From the NCBI GenBank assembly GCA_018901625.1, contig JAHIEM010000078.1, forward strand, positions 1-34,296: DNA of 34,296 nucleotides, read 5' to 3'. The stretch's first letter is position 1. Each line of letters opens with the position of its first letter. The notes under the pieces were generated by a model. It did not search any database. It was given only the letters and a program-made list of their open reading frames with translations, and had not been told where the DNA came from. Below are positions 15,272 to 22,634 of the stretch, piece by piece. This stretch comes from Nanobdellota archaeon. GTDB taxonomy: Archaea; Nanobdellota; Nanobdellia; Pacearchaeales; GW2011-AR1. Both the position numbers and the translations under genes were made by a program.

Positions 15272-15329
15272 GATATAATCGTTTACACCGAGAAGATCAC
15301 CGGTTCGATTCCGGTAGGGACCATATTTT
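15253..15329 (+). repeat. 77-bp direct repeat, copy 2 (site 8, tRNA 3' half type C)
   Basis: Identical to 11666-11742. It contains core GTTTACAC at 15281-15288 and the tRNA 3' half to 15323, and marks the last core of the array. The stop codon of the amidotransferase gene (15269-15271) is within it. Confidence 0.85.
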
Positions 15330-15393
15330 ATCAGTTTCATCACTTATTCTCAAGAACAACAATACTTTTAAACCACTCAAAAGTAAGAAAACT

Positions 15394-15642
15394 ATGCCCT
15401 GCTCAAATCCCATCAATCAAAAAGGCACAGATGTTTACGAATCAACAAGAACTCCAGACAATAGAGTCCCAGTAAGAGGCCTAGAAATCAGAACAGATTC
15501 AATTGATGATGGAAATAGTGACGCAGAAGCTGAGAGAACACTCTCGCCCCCCCTTTATTATCTCGCTGCCTTTGTTCATTATCTAACACTCCCATTCAGA
15601 ACAGTTAAAACTTGCCTCAGCAGAAGAAATAAAGAAGACTAA
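15394..15642 (+). CDS. Small hypothetical protein
   Basis: An unrecognised 82-residue protein starting MPCSNPINQKG. The first two-thirds are polar; residues about 51-70 are hydrophobic (LYYLAAFVHYLTLPF) and end in a basic tail (RRNKED), so it may attach to the membrane. The frame is open back to 15199 through the tRNA fragment and repeat, but a CTTTTAAA box at 15365-15372 lies 26 nt before ATG 15394, which fixes the start. It is the first gene past the cassette array. Confidence 0.5.
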   Translation: MPCSNPINQKGTDVYESTRTPDNRVPVRGLEIRTDSIDDGNSDAEAERTLSPPLYYLAAFVHYLTLPFRTVKTCLSRRNKED

Positions 15643-15647
15643 TAAAG

Positions 15648-15655
15648 TTTAAATA
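15648..15655 (+). promoter_or_regulatory. TATA box of nucleotidyltransferase gene
   Basis: TTTAAATA centred about 26 nt before ATG 15677; implies a leaderless mRNA. Confidence 0.6.
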
Positions 15656-15676
15656 GCGTATTTTTCTCACTTTAAG

Positions 15677-17497
15677 ATGGCACAAGAAGAATCTAGAAAA
15701 AAAGACAAGCAAGAAGACAGTCTGCAAAATGAAGTAAAGGATATTTCTATAGACTACCAAGCAAGAAAAGGACTCCCACAGTCAAGCATTTCAGAAGAGC
15801 AGCAGAAAGAAATGGAGAAAACCAGGGAGAAGCTAGAAACATTCAAGAAAACAGTAATTAAAAAATACCCATTCATGCAAGCAATAGGAATTCTCCCGCC
15901 GCAAGTTGCAGAAAAGTTTGAAGAAGAGGAAGAAGTTCCAGAGCAAGACAGGAAAGACAAGCCAATTCACATAATGATGATAATCCCAGAAGAGAATTTT
16001 AAAGAGATTCCCAAGATAAAAGCTGAGGTTGTCAAGATAGTAAAAGACATTAAACCAAAGGCATGGGTCCATATCAAGACACCAGTAGACCTATTCAATT
16101 ACTGCCTGGATTCTAAATATGATATTGCAGAAGCAATTGCAATGTCATTCCCGCTTCATGATACAGGAATATTAGGGGCATTTAGAACAGCTCAAATTCA
16201 CAAGTCATTATGCCTAAGAAAGTTCGAGAGATATGTGGCTAGTTATGTTATTGCAGGCTCACTAGTAAGAGGAACTGCGACTAAAACAAGTGATGTAGAT
16301 GTATACCTAGTCATAGATGACACAGATGTAAAGAGAATGCCGAGACTAGAGCTAAAAGAAAAACTAAGAGGAATAATCTATAGCTACATAGCTGAAGCAG
16401 AAGAACTCGCAGGAGTTAAAAACGTCCTTAATGTCCAGGTTTACTTGCTGACTGATTTCTGGGAGTCTGTTAAAGATGCGCACCCTGTTATTTTCACATT
16501 CATAAGAGACGGAATCCCGCTGTATGACAGAGGAACATTCCTGCCATGGAAATTATTACTAAAAATGGGAAGAATCAAGCCCAGCCCAGAAGCAATTGAC
16601 ATGTTCATGTCAATGGGAGACAAGGTTTCAGAGACAGTAAAAAGAAGGCTTCTAGATATTGTTATAGGGGATATTTTCTGGGGAGTTTCCACACCTAGCC
16701 AGGCACTATTAATGCTATACGGCTTGCCTCCTCCAACTATTCAGGAACTTGTAAAGCAAATGAGGGAGATATTTGTAGAAAAAGAAAAAATGTTAGAGCC
16801 AAGATACGCAGACATTCTAGAAGAAATATGCATAAAATACTATAAAGGATACGAACACCAGAAAATAAAAGAAGTTTCAGGGGCAGAAGTTGACAAGCTT
16901 CTGAAAGATACAGAAGACTATATGAAAAGACTTAAGGAACTAAGAGAGCAGATAGAAAAAAGAAATCAGGAAAAAACAATAGAGCAAATCTACAATGATT
17001 CAATCCAATTGTTGCAGGGAATCTTTGGCAAAAAATCAGAATCAGGCCTAGTAGAAAGCTTTGAAAAACAATTCATAAAAAAAGGCAAGCTCCCAGATAA
17101 TTATCTTCATATACTAAAAGACATTATCAAAGCAAGAGAACAGTTTAAAAAAGGAAAACTAGCAAGGCATGAAGTTGAAGATGCAAGAAAAAATGCTTCT
17201 CAATTAATCAATCACTTAATTGAATACACACAGAGATGCGACCTAGCCACTATTCAAAAATCAAGATTGAGACTAAAAACCAAAGATAAAACCTATGAAT
17301 TAGTGCTTGCAGGCAAAGATGCATTCCTAATTGACCAGGGACAAGTTCAAAAAGTCTCAGAAAAAATAGAAAAGTCATCTCCTGAAGAGCTTACAAACGC
17401 GCTTGCAAAACAAGAAAACAATCTTGAAGTTAAGACATCTGCAAAAGTTCTTGAAATAGTCAGGAAAAAGATAGGCGACTTTGAGATTATTTTATAA
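15677..17497 (+). CDS. Large nucleotidyltransferase-fold protein
   Basis: The 606-residue protein has a charged, partly coiled-coil N-terminus (1-60) and an alpha/beta region (95-160). A Pol-beta-type nucleotidyltransferase motif follows: AGSLVRGTATKTSDVDVYLVIDD (193-215), with GS, then Asp206 and Asp208. After that come long helical regions, one near 400-430 predicted coiled coil (DYMKRLKELREQIEKRNQEK), and a small C-terminal beta-rich domain (about 520-606). Such domains transfer NMP groups to proteins, RNA or antibiotics; the partner is unknown here. Its size and adjacency to ribosomal protein genes suggest a conserved chromosomal gene rather than a MNT-HEPN toxin pair. Confidence 0.7.
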   Translation: MAQEESRKKDKQEDSLQNEVKDISIDYQARKGLPQSSISEEQQKEMEKTREKLETFKKTVIKKYPFMQAIGILPPQVAEKFEEEEEVPEQDRKDKPIHIMMIIPEENFKEIPKIKAEVVKIVKDIKPKAWVHIKTPVDLFNYCLDSKYDIAEAIAMSFPLHDTGILGAFRTAQIHKSLCLRKFERYVASYVIAGSLVRGTATKTSDVDVYLVIDDTDVKRMPRLELKEKLRGIIYSYIAEAEELAGVKNVLNVQVYLLTDFWESVKDAHPVIFTFIRDGIPLYDRGTFLPWKLLLKMGRIKPSPEAIDMFMSMGDKVSETVKRRLLDIVIGDIFWGVSTPSQALLMLYGLPPPTIQELVKQMREIFVEKEKMLEPRYADILEEICIKYYKGYEHQKIKEVSGAEVDKLLKDTEDYMKRLKELREQIEKRNQEKTIEQIYNDSIQLLQGIFGKKSESGLVESFEKQFIKKGKLPDNYLHILKDIIKAREQFKKGKLARHEVEDARKNASQLINHLIEYTQRCDLATIQKSRLRLKTKDKTYELVLAGKDAFLIDQGQVQKVSEKIEKSSPEELTNALAKQENNLEVKTSAKVLEIVRKKIGDFEIIL

Positions 17498-17613
17498 TCT
17501 CAATAGCTGTCAAAAATTCGAATTCAGTGAGAATTTCCGAAGCTTCGAAATCATTCTATAAGCATATTCTTCTATACACAAATGCTTAAAAACACAATAT
17601 ACAAGTTTAATTT

Positions 17614-17886
17614 ATGGTTCAAGACAAAGACAAAAAACTTCTCCAGCTTTATGTACAGATAAGGCAGTCTAGAAGATATAGACCTCAAGAAGGAAATTCT
17701 GAAGAACAAACTCTTCTTGGAGAACTAGAAGAAATGTGCCTGATTCAGAGAAGAAGAGATGGAAGATATGAAACAGAATCTTGCACACCCCAAACAGACA
17801 AGCTAAATCAATTAGCTGATTTAATGCAGCAAGGCGTAAATTTAATTCAGGAAGCGAGAAACCTAGCAGAGGACTACCCTCAATAA
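17614..17886 (+). CDS. Hypothetical small protein
   Basis: A 90-residue soluble protein, not recognised. The middle (EEQTLLGELEEMCLIQRRRD) resembles the recognition region and wing of a winged helix; the rest is helical (LNQLADLMQQGVNLIQEARN). TATA-like CTTAAAAA at 17585-17592 lies 26 nt before the ATG. The next gene starts 1 nt after the stop and has a similar size and layout, so the two look like a coupled pair of related proteins. Confidence 0.6.
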   Translation: MVQDKDKKLLQLYVQIRQSRRYRPQEGNSEEQTLLGELEEMCLIQRRRDGRYETESCTPQTDKLNQLADLMQQGVNLIQEARNLAEDYPQ

Positions 17887-17887
17887 A

Positions 17888-18130
17888 ATGGGCTATGAAC
17901 AAAGATATGAAGAAGCATCAAGAAAACTAAGGCTTTTATCTGCCTTAGATGAAAGACAAGATGTCAATCAACAAAGTTTAAGCGCAGATATGTTGGAATC
18001 AGCAGTTGCATCTCAAGAAGAAGGGCTCGTTAGAATAATGGATTCTGGATTAATTCTAATGCTCCCTGATGGAAAAGAAGCCCTGAATAATGCAGTTAAA
18101 GCATTCCAAGAGTACACAAAAAATCTCTGA
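17888..18130 (+). CDS. Hypothetical small protein, paired with previous gene
   Basis: An 80-residue soluble protein with no recognised family. Helix-rich, with a central AVASQEEGLVRIMDSGLILM that resembles the helix-turn-wing of a small winged-helix domain, similar in layout to its upstream neighbour. It starts 1 nt after that gene's stop, with a GAGG element about 15 nt upstream. Possible paralogous heterodimer; this is inference. Confidence 0.55.
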   Translation: MGYEQRYEEASRKLRLLSALDERQDVNQQSLSADMLESAVASQEEGLVRIMDSGLILMLPDGKEALNNAVKAFQEYTKNL

Positions 18131-18145
18131 AACTAAAGAATAAGG

Positions 18146-18153
18146 TTTTTAAA
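18146..18153 (+). promoter_or_regulatory. TATA box of ribosomal gene cluster
   Basis: TTTTTAAA inside the inverted repeat AGGTTTTTAAACCT, centred about 27 nt before ATG 18176. Confidence 0.6.
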
Positions 18154-18175
18154 CCTACTTTTATAACACTTAAGA

Positions 18176-18442
18176 ATGATACAAGGCAAAGTTATACAGT
18201 TTAGAAGGGGAAGGCACACAATACACGAGAGACACTTCTTACTAGACTTTGGCCTTAAGACTAAAGAAGAGGCAAAGAAACTAGCTGGAAAAGAAGTAGA
18301 ATGGAAGTCTCCTGCAGGAAAGACAATAAGAGGAAAAATCTCAGATAGCCACGGTAATTCCGGGTTAGTCAGAGCAATCTTCGAAAAAGGCCTGCCAGGA
18401 CAATCAATCGGAACAGAAGTCAGCCTAGGAGGAAAAGAATAA
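18176..18442 (+). CDS. rpl35ae: 50S ribosomal protein eL33 (L35Ae)
   Basis: An 88-residue protein matching L35Ae from end to end: GKVIQFRRGRHT, the WKSPAGKTIRGKI strand pair, and the C-terminal SHGNSGLVRAIFEKGLPGQS with GTEVSL. It is a large-subunit ribosomal protein shared by archaea and eukaryotes. Its stop overlaps the next start (TAATG). The cluster it opens continues to uL16 at 18656. Confidence 0.95.
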   Translation: MIQGKVIQFRRGRHTIHERHFLLDFGLKTKEEAKKLAGKEVEWKSPAGKTIRGKISDSHGNSGLVRAIFEKGLPGQSIGTEVSLGGKE

Positions 18443-18654
18443 TGAGATTAACTAAATCAAGATCTACAATTCGTGCTCAGGTTGAAAGAGATTTCAATGT
18501 CTCACTCAAAAGGAGGAGTATTCATCCAGAATATTATAAACCAGACAGGAGATATGAAATTCCCAGAGATTTATATCAAGAAAAATATCAAGAAAATATT
18601 CTTACTCAATTGGTTAAAATAACTGAAACATTATCAATGGGAGGATTTAATTAA
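18442..18654 (+). CDS. Small basic protein in ribosomal operon
   Basis: A 70-residue, Arg/Lys-rich protein (MRLTKSRSTIRAQVERDF at the start) with a Tyr/Arg-rich middle (YYKPDRRYEIPRDLYQEKYQ). It is not recognised. It overlaps eL33 by 1 nt, has a GGAGG ribosome-binding site 9 nt upstream, and ends 1 nt before uL16. Its charge and location suggest a ribosome- or RNA-associated role; no family assignment is possible. Confidence 0.6.
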   Translation: MRLTKSRSTIRAQVERDFNVSLKRRSIHPEYYKPDRRYEIPRDLYQEKYQENILTQLVKITETLSMGGFN

Positions 18655-18655
18655 A

Positions 18656-19198
18656 ATGGCACTAAGAAAAGCATCTTCATACTCAAAATTCTCAGCGCGC
18701 CCGTATACAAGAAAATCAAGCAAAAAGAGCAAGAGCTACATAAAAACAGTCCCTCCTCAAAAAGTAGTCAAGCTCCAGATGGGAAATATCTCAGCATACA
18801 ATCAAGGAAAATTCTCAATAATAATCAGCCTAATGTCAACAGAAAATGTCCAGATGCGAGACAATGCAATCGAAGCTGCAAGACAGAGCATCCACAAGGA
18901 GCTGGAAGTTGCTTTTCCAAATCAGTACTACTTTGGTGTTAAGGTCTATCCCCACCATATTTTAAGAGAAAACAGAATGTTAACAGGAGCAGGAGCAGAC
19001 AGAATGCAGACAGGCATGACTCAATCATTCGGGACAACTATCGGGAGAGCAGCACTTGTAAAGCCCAACCAAACAATATTTGTTATAGCAGTAAACTCTG
19101 AAAAAGCAGTTCAGGTTACAAGAAAAGCAATAAGCAAGATAAAAGCAAAACTCCCGTGCAAAACAAGAATACAAACAGAAAAAATAAAGCAAGAATAA
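18656..19198 (+). CDS. rpl10e: 50S ribosomal protein uL16 (L10e)
   Basis: A 180-residue L10e-type protein: ALRKASSYSKFSARPYTRKS at the N-terminus and the family signature KVYPHHILRENRMLTGAGAD RMQTGM followed by GTTIGRAALV. It binds 23S rRNA near the peptidyl transferase and 5S rRNA region. A GGGAGGA ribosome-binding site precedes the ATG, as expected for an internal operon gene. Confidence 0.95.
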   Translation: MALRKASSYSKFSARPYTRKSSKKSKSYIKTVPPQKVVKLQMGNISAYNQGKFSIIISLMSTENVQMRDNAIEAARQSIHKELEVAFPNQYYFGVKVYPHHILRENRMLTGAGADRMQTGMTQSFGTTIGRAALVKPNQTIFVIAVNSEKAVQVTRKAISKIKAKLPCKTRIQTEKIKQE

Positions 19199-19215
19199 TT
19201 CTCAACTGCGATAAT

Positions 19216-19223
19216 ATTTAAAT
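19216..19223 (+). promoter_or_regulatory. TATA box of plsX-like gene
   Basis: ATTTAAAT centred about 26 nt before ATG 19245. Confidence 0.6.
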
Positions 19224-19244
19224 TTTCTGTGATAAACTGCTGAA

Positions 19245-20339
19245 ATGGCAAAAACACTAAAGATTGGAATTGATGCTGATAATGGAGACTTTGTTGAAAA
19301 TGACATACCAACTAGAAAGATAATATCTGCTGTATCAAGAATATCAGAAGACTATCCCCTCGCAGAACTAGTTGTTGCTGGGAATAGAGAAAAAGTTTTG
19401 GATGCACTCGGAAAAAGAATCCCAAAAAACGTGAGAATAATCCCTTCTACAGCGTACATTTCCAGAGGAGAAAAGATACACTGCCACATGCCCGGCTCTA
19501 GCTTAAATAATCTTGTTAGAGAAGCGAGAGCAGGAAATATTGAAGGAATCTTCACAATTGGAAACACTGCTAATGTCGGAAAAGAGGCAATAGGACTAAG
19601 AAGAATAACGGGAGTAATAAAACCAACACTTCTAACTCCAATTCCAGTCTATCCTGAAGGTGTTTTCTTTCTTACAGATATTGGAGCAACAAGCATGAAT
19701 CAAAATCAGCAGGATGGAAAGTTATACAGAACTGCAATAGAAGAATTTGCAGAAGAGATTTACTGCCAGGGAATAATCGCAACAGTATATGCAAGGACGC
19801 AAGAAGTTCTGGTTCCAAAGCTAGGACTGCTGACAGTCGGGCAGGAAGAGCATAAAGGGAGTGACTGGGTTTTAAGAACAGACGAGCTGTTCAAAAGCAA
19901 GGCAAGAAATCTTGAAGGGTTTCTAGAATATGCAGGAAAAATAGAGCAAAAACACGCAATGCGGGGGCAAGTAGATATCGCCCTCTCTGATGGCCACACA
20001 GGAAATCAACTGCTAAAACTCGGAGAAGAAATAATCTACACTGCCAAAACAATAGTAAAAGACATTGCCAAGAATTTAAGACTATTAGAAAAATTAGCAT
20101 GCACTCCAGCAGCACTAGTTTTAAGAAGAAACCCCCTAGTCAGGAGAGTAATCGAGAGTTACAACCCTACAAAGTATAATGCTGCTCTCCTCCTCGGATA
20201 CAGGGGAATAATCTCAAAGGGGCACGGAGACTCAAGTGAAGAAGCAGTTTACAAAGGAATAAAACGCGCCCTGGATTCCTGCGGATTAGATTTAGGTCCA
20301 AAGATAGAAGAGGCTGTAAAAAGATACATGCCCAAATGA
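19245..20339 (+). CDS. plsX: PlsX-like phosphate acyltransferase homologue
   Basis: The 364-residue protein follows PlsX throughout: KIGIDADNGD at the N-terminus (bacterial DAMGGD), VAGNREKVLDAL, a middle IEGIFTIGNTANVGKEA (bacterial AVVSAGNTGA), VFFLTDIGATSMNQ, GLLTVGQEEHKGSD (bacterial LLNIGEEEGKG), ALSDGHTGNQLLK (bacterial CDGFTGNVLLK) and LLGYRGIISKGHGDSSEEAV near the end. In bacteria PlsX makes acyl phosphate from acyl-ACP for ester phospholipids. Archaeal lipids use isoprenoid ethers, so its reaction here is uncertain. It ends flush against the convergent gene at 20340. Confidence 0.85.
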   Translation: MAKTLKIGIDADNGDFVENDIPTRKIISAVSRISEDYPLAELVVAGNREKVLDALGKRIPKNVRIIPSTAYISRGEKIHCHMPGSSLNNLVREARAGNIEGIFTIGNTANVGKEAIGLRRITGVIKPTLLTPIPVYPEGVFFLTDIGATSMNQNQQDGKLYRTAIEEFAEEIYCQGIIATVYARTQEVLVPKLGLLTVGQEEHKGSDWVLRTDELFKSKARNLEGFLEYAGKIEQKHAMRGQVDIALSDGHTGNQLLKLGEEIIYTAKTIVKDIAKNLRLLEKLACTPAALVLRRNPLVRRVIESYNPTKYNAALLLGYRGIISKGHGDSSEEAVYKGIKRALDSCGLDLGPKIEEAVKRYMPK

Positions 20340-21395
20340 TTAGCTAACCTTCCAGTCATAATCTCTAAGTTTTCCATCTCGAGCAGGATCCCAGTAAGCA
20401 ATCTCGTCGTGTCCAAAAACCCCGATTGCTCTTGCAAGAAGAACGCATCTTTCAGCTAAATGAGGCTTTCTAAGCTTGCTCTTGCTCGAAAGAGTCTTAT
20501 CAAAAATAAGAACATTGTTCATAAGCTTTTTATCAATCATCGCTCCTCTTCTCGAAAATATCGGGAAGGGATTCATTACAAGAGGATTGAGATTATGACT
20601 CTCACTCTCCTTTTTTATAATTGCAATATAAGCTGCAACATCCTGCGGCTGATAAACAATAAATTTTCCTTCTTCACTTTGTTCCCCGCCGTATCTCATT
20701 CGCCACAAGTCATGTTTAGTCCTCCCCTCAACTGGTTCTCCGCACTCATCAACAATCACCTGAGGTCTAAGAAGCTGAACTGCTGCAAGATTATTAGGAT
20801 TCCTTATTACAGGAACATGCATTAATTTATACTCATATCTTGCTTTTCTTCTTGATCTTGAAGGAACACCCACAACAACCTCAACTCCATCACTTACCGC
20901 TCTTGCAGAATCCCTATATTTTACATTCACATCAATTCCTCCGGCTTGTTTTTCAGCGTATGCAAATATCCTCAGCCCAATAGGCGAGTAAACAAAAGGA
21001 AACTCCCTCACAGTCCTGTCCCCAAATTCCGGTCTTGAACTTAATCCAAGAAAATTAATCTCCTCTTCTTTCATCCCCGAGAGTTTAGCAAGTTCAGCCG
21101 CTCTGACTTGCAGGGGAGTCAGCGGAGAAGAATCTGAATCCCTCCTAGTTTCTGGATAGTGCAGTTTGATTGTATCTCCGTATTTTAGCCACATTCTTGA
21201 AGCATCTTCAGCAGTTTTAACACGAGGATACAAAAAGAACCTTCCCGGAATAATCTGAGCTCGAACTATCAGCCCCTCATCTTCCTGCAATCCATCTATT
21301 CTTTCAACCAGTCCTCTTTGCCTGTAAGCCTCGCTATGATTCATATCCTGCATTTCAGCCACAGTTCTCTCCTCAAAAAATGATTTTCTGCTCAT
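20340..21395 (-). CDS. Hypothetical 351-residue protein
   Basis: Not recognised. It is soluble and mixed alpha/beta, with no signal sequence. Notable stretches are AQIIPGRFFLYPRVKTAEDA, FPFVYSPIGLRIFAYAEKQA, VEVVVGVPSRSRRKARYEYK, and a C-terminal AERCVLLARAIGVFGHDEIA before the ending DYDWKVS. A minus-strand TATA-like element near 21421 lies about 26 nt before the ATG. It is convergent with plsX without a gap and divergent from the TrmB regulator, so it may be regulated by it. Confidence 0.65.
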   Translation of the reverse strand: MSRKSFFEERTVAEMQDMNHSEAYRQRGLVERIDGLQEDEGLIVRAQIIPGRFFLYPRVKTAEDASRMWLKYGDTIKLHYPETRRDSDSSPLTPLQVRAAELAKLSGMKEEEINFLGLSSRPEFGDRTVREFPFVYSPIGLRIFAYAEKQAGGIDVNVKYRDSARAVSDGVEVVVGVPSRSRRKARYEYKLMHVPVIRNPNNLAAVQLLRPQVIVDECGEPVEGRTKHDLWRMRYGGEQSEEGKFIVYQPQDVAAYIAIIKKESESHNLNPLVMNPFPIFSRRGAMIDKKLMNNVLIFDKTLSSKSKLRKPHLAERCVLLARAIGVFGHDEIAYWDPARDGKLRDYDWKVS

Positions 21396-21458
21396 CCCAT
21401 TATCTTATTGTTCAAGTTTAATAATAATTTATGTTCCAAAGTGCATATAACTTTATGA

Positions 21459-21474
21459 GGTGATAATTCTCACC
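21459..21474. promoter_or_regulatory. Inverted-repeat operator candidate
   Basis: GGTGA-TAATTC-TCACC lies between the divergent genes at 21395 and 21516, 12 nt upstream of the TATA box (21486-21493) of the TrmB gene. This is a position typical of an activator site on that gene. Confidence 0.45.
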
Positions 21475-21485
21475 ACATTAGCAAG

Positions 21486-21493
21486 ATTTAAAA
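21486..21493 (+). promoter_or_regulatory. TATA box of TrmB-family gene
   Basis: ATTTAAAA centred about 27 nt before ATG 21516. Confidence 0.6.
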
Positions 21494-21515
21494 ACGCGAG
21501 ATAACTAGAAAGAGC

Positions 21516-22217
21516 ATGAACAACTCAGAACTAAAACAAGCTGGTTTAACTGAAAACGAGAGCAGAGTTTATCTTGCACTAATAGACCTAGGCCCTAGTT
21601 TAGCAGGCCAGATATCAAGAAAAACAGGAATGCACAGAAGAACAGTTTATGATACTTGTGAAATGTTAATTAAAAAAGGTCTAGTGGGATATATCTTGAA
21701 AAATAACAGAAGATTATTCCAAGCTAGCAATCCAGAAAGAATCATAGACATACTCAGAGAAAAGCAAGATATACTTGCCCCATTCATCTCCCAATTGTCA
21801 CAGAAATTTTCAAGTACTAAAGAAAAAGAAGAAACAAATTTCTACAAAGGAAAAGAAGGATTAAAAACTGTATTCGAAGACCAGCTAAACTCTAAGGAAA
21901 TATTAATCCTTGGAGCCAGTCCCAAAGCCTATGAAGTTCTTCAATTCTATTTCAAATGGTATGACAAAGCAAGAAAAGAAAAGAAGATTCACGCAAGAAT
22001 AATCTCCCACAGCAAAGATATCAAGCGAATTCCTTTAGCAGAGATAAGATATCTCCCAGAAAAATACTCAAACCCAGTTTCAGTTAATATTTACCAAGAT
22101 AAAGTTGCCATAATTCTCTGGGCTCAAACCCCATTGGCAATTGTCATCAAGAATAAAGAAATCTCAGAAGGACATAGAATCTATTTTGAGCTGATGTGGA
22201 AAATAGCCAAGAGTTAA
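21516..22217 (+). CDS. TrmB-family transcriptional regulator
   Basis: The 233-residue protein starts with a TrmB winged helix (ELKQAGLTENESRVYLALID, then AGQISRKTGMHRRTVYDTCE and LIKKGLVGYI, residues about 5-60). A short coiled-coil helix (about 72-100) and a C-terminal effector-type domain with TNFYKGKEGLKTVFEDQL and EILILGASPKAYEVL follow. TrmB proteins regulate sugar or energy metabolism genes in archaea; this short form lacks the long sugar-binding domain of classical TrmB. The palindrome upstream at 21459-21474 may be its own site. Confidence 0.85.
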   Translation: MNNSELKQAGLTENESRVYLALIDLGPSLAGQISRKTGMHRRTVYDTCEMLIKKGLVGYILKNNRRLFQASNPERIIDILREKQDILAPFISQLSQKFSSTKEKEETNFYKGKEGLKTVFEDQLNSKEILILGASPKAYEVLQFYFKWYDKARKEKKIHARIISHSKDIKRIPLAEIRYLPEKYSNPVSVNIYQDKVAIILWAQTPLAIVIKNKEISEGHRIYFELMWKIAKS

Positions 22218-22370
22218 TTATAATTCAACAAACTCTTCCACAAACTTACTGACGAATGAAGTTATAAACTACCTGCACGAACAATTAATTATTAAGAGCA
22301 GTTAGTAAACACGTTTAATCAGTTTTTTCTTTTTCAATAAGTTTTTATACTGCTAAATAATCCAAAAACA

Positions 22371-22628
22371 ATGGTAGCATTTATCTCAATAGAAGCAAGA
22401 GCAAGAGAACTAATTGAGAAATTATTCAGAAATACTGAAGAAAGAAGCAGATGCCCATATTTAAGAAAAGATGAAATCAGCGCCTATTGCTCAAAAGATA
22501 TGCGAACAGGAGAAACAATTAGTGAGCAAAGAATATATGTTTGCGAGATACACTCTCTGCAATTATGGTGCCTTGACATAAGCAGATGTGATAAATGTAT
22601 CTGGTATCTTGGAGAGAAATTTAAGTAA
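22371..22628 (+). CDS. Small Cys-rich, probably metal-binding protein
   Basis: An 85-residue protein with Cys at about 28, 40, 58, 67, 73 and 76 plus His61: CPYLRK, AYCSKD, VCEIHSLQLWCLDI, CDKCIWYL. The spacing suggests one or two zinc or iron-sulfur sites. I do not recognise the family. A TTTTTATA box at 22342-22349 lies 26 nt before the ATG. It stands alone, convergent with the next gene. Confidence 0.6.
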   Translation: MVAFISIEARARELIEKLFRNTEERSRCPYLRKDEISAYCSKDMRTGETISEQRIYVCEIHSLQLWCLDISRCDKCIWYLGEKFK

Positions 22629-22634
22629 GTTTTA

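Larger units (their letters stand above)
8674..15323 (+). mobile_element. Array of tRNA-Val-bounded cargo cassettes
   Basis: Eight GTTTACAC cores (8674, 9412, 9951, 10075, 10479, 11694, 12550, 15281) divide this stretch into seven segments of 738, 539, 124, 404, 1215, 856 and 2731 bp. I found no GTTTACAC outside it. At 8674, 9951, 10075, 11694 and 15281 the core continues into a complete tRNA 3' half of one of three sequence types. At 9412, 10479 and 12550 it does not. Segments carry zero to three cargo genes and no integrase. The pattern fits repeated integration of small elements at the tRNA anticodon loop; the recombinase would act in trans. This is inference from repeat layout. Confidence 0.65.

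Noticed and set aside
8674..15323. CRISPR array formed by the repeated GTTTACAC units
   Set aside because: Spacing is irregular (124 to 2731 bp), intervals contain genes, and the conserved parts extend into tRNA 3' halves.
9951..15323. Additional complete tRNA genes at 9951, 10075, 11694 and 15281
   Set aside because: No D arm or pairing 5' acceptor strand is found upstream of any of them, so they are 3' halves only.
15199..15393. N-terminal extension of the 82-residue protein
   Set aside because: It would translate through the amidotransferase gene, repeat and tRNA fragment. The TATA box at 15365-15372 supports ATG 15394.
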